Assembly: GCA_002438625.1 (NCBI GenBank)
Contig: DJPS01000015.1
Coordinates: forward strand, 50,083-56,370
From: Christensenella sp. UBA6406
GTDB taxonomy: Bacteria; Bacillota; Clostridia; Christensenellales; UBA1242
Direction: 5' to 3'
DNA: 6,288 nucleotides
Shown: in pieces, positions 6,165 through 6,288 of the stretch
Position numbering within the stretch: position 1 is the first letter of the stretch
Layout of the letters: each line of letters starts with the position of its first letter
Position numbers and translations under genes: made by a program
The notes under the pieces: generated by a model
Seen by the model: only the letters and a program-made list of their open reading frames with translations
The model's database searches: none
What the model was told of the DNA's origin: nothing

Positions 6165-6273
6165 CTTTTTTATACAAATTTAAGCAAATTATCCAAAAAC
6201 AAGTGAAAAAATTTAAAAAACGGCAAAAAATCATTAATTTTTCAAATTAATTTTAAAAAAGAACAAAAAATGC

Positions 6274-6279
6274 TTGACA
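6274..6279 (+). promoter_or_regulatory. -35-like TTGACA at the window edge, promoter cut off
   Basis: A perfect TTGACA followed by AAA, the same nine bases that start the two strong promoters above. A -10 at 17 bp would lie just beyond the right edge, so a + strand gene probably begins outside the window. This cannot be confirmed from here. Confidence 0.45.
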
Positions 6280-6288
6280 AAAGGCGGG

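Larger units (their letters stand above)
6024..6288. other. Non-coding AT-rich region with DnaA boxes, right edge of the window
   Basis: No credible reading frame is present from the ATPase start to the right edge. Apart from the promoter and repeat listed separately, the region holds the DnaA-box dyad (6144-6164), a near-match box TTATCCAAA (6189-6197), a small palindrome GCAAACTTTGC (6128-6138), an A-T hairpin TTAATTT-TTC-AAATTAA (6234-6250) and a -35-like hexamer at the end. Together these suggest a replication-initiation or DnaA-regulated region ahead of a gene outside the window. Confidence 0.6.

Overview
The window is an AT-rich stretch (roughly 30% G+C by eye) of a bacterial chromosome. 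Low G+C, sigma-A-type promoters of the TTGACA-N17-TAAAAT form, a purine-rich Shine-Dalgarno style, TGA used as a stop, and a lipoprotein carrying a spacer repeat that I recall from gut Firmicutes all point to an uncultured, probably anaerobic, Bacillota (Clostridia-like) genome. This assignment is inferred from style only; no rRNA or other marker gene is present.

Left to centre (1-4485) holds five genes, all on the + strand, separated by AT-rich gaps of about 180-220 bp, so they look like separate transcription units rather than an operon. They are: the 3' part of a UbiB/ABC1 atypical-kinase gene (ends 881); a guanylate-kinase-like enzyme (1103-1672) that keeps the P-loop and most GMP contacts but has Gly where a conserved Asp is expected; a lipoprotein serine protease of the HtrA/DegP type (1878-3215) whose protease domain is separated from the membrane anchor by two copies of a 24-residue repeat; an AlkD-like DNA-alkylation-repair HEAT-repeat protein (3400-4095); and a 66-residue cysteine/histidine-rich protein (4285-4485) with its own near-consensus promoter and a rho-independent terminator.

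Right part (4670-6023) is one minus-strand gene for a AAA+ ATPase with a DUF4143-type C-terminus. It is bracketed by two perfect 45-bp direct repeats, one just after its stop codon and one just before its ribosome binding site. Each repeat has a 9-bp internal dyad. The upstream copy supplies the -10 element of the ATPase promoter while the -35 lies in unique flanking DNA. The arrangement looks like a single-gene cassette or a duplicated control element; I know of no established system that explains it.

The far right (6024-6288) is non-coding. It has two perfect DnaA boxes facing each other 3 bp apart, a third near-match, AT-rich DNA, and a -35-like hexamer at the edge that probably belongs to a + strand gene outside the window. 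This could be part of an origin or a DnaA-controlled promoter. The mostly + strand orientation of the genes to its left argues mildly against a chromosomal origin immediately here.

The genes share no single pathway. The observations most worth following are the repeat-flanked ATPase, the small Cys-rich protein, the DnaA-box dyad and the altered guanylate kinase.
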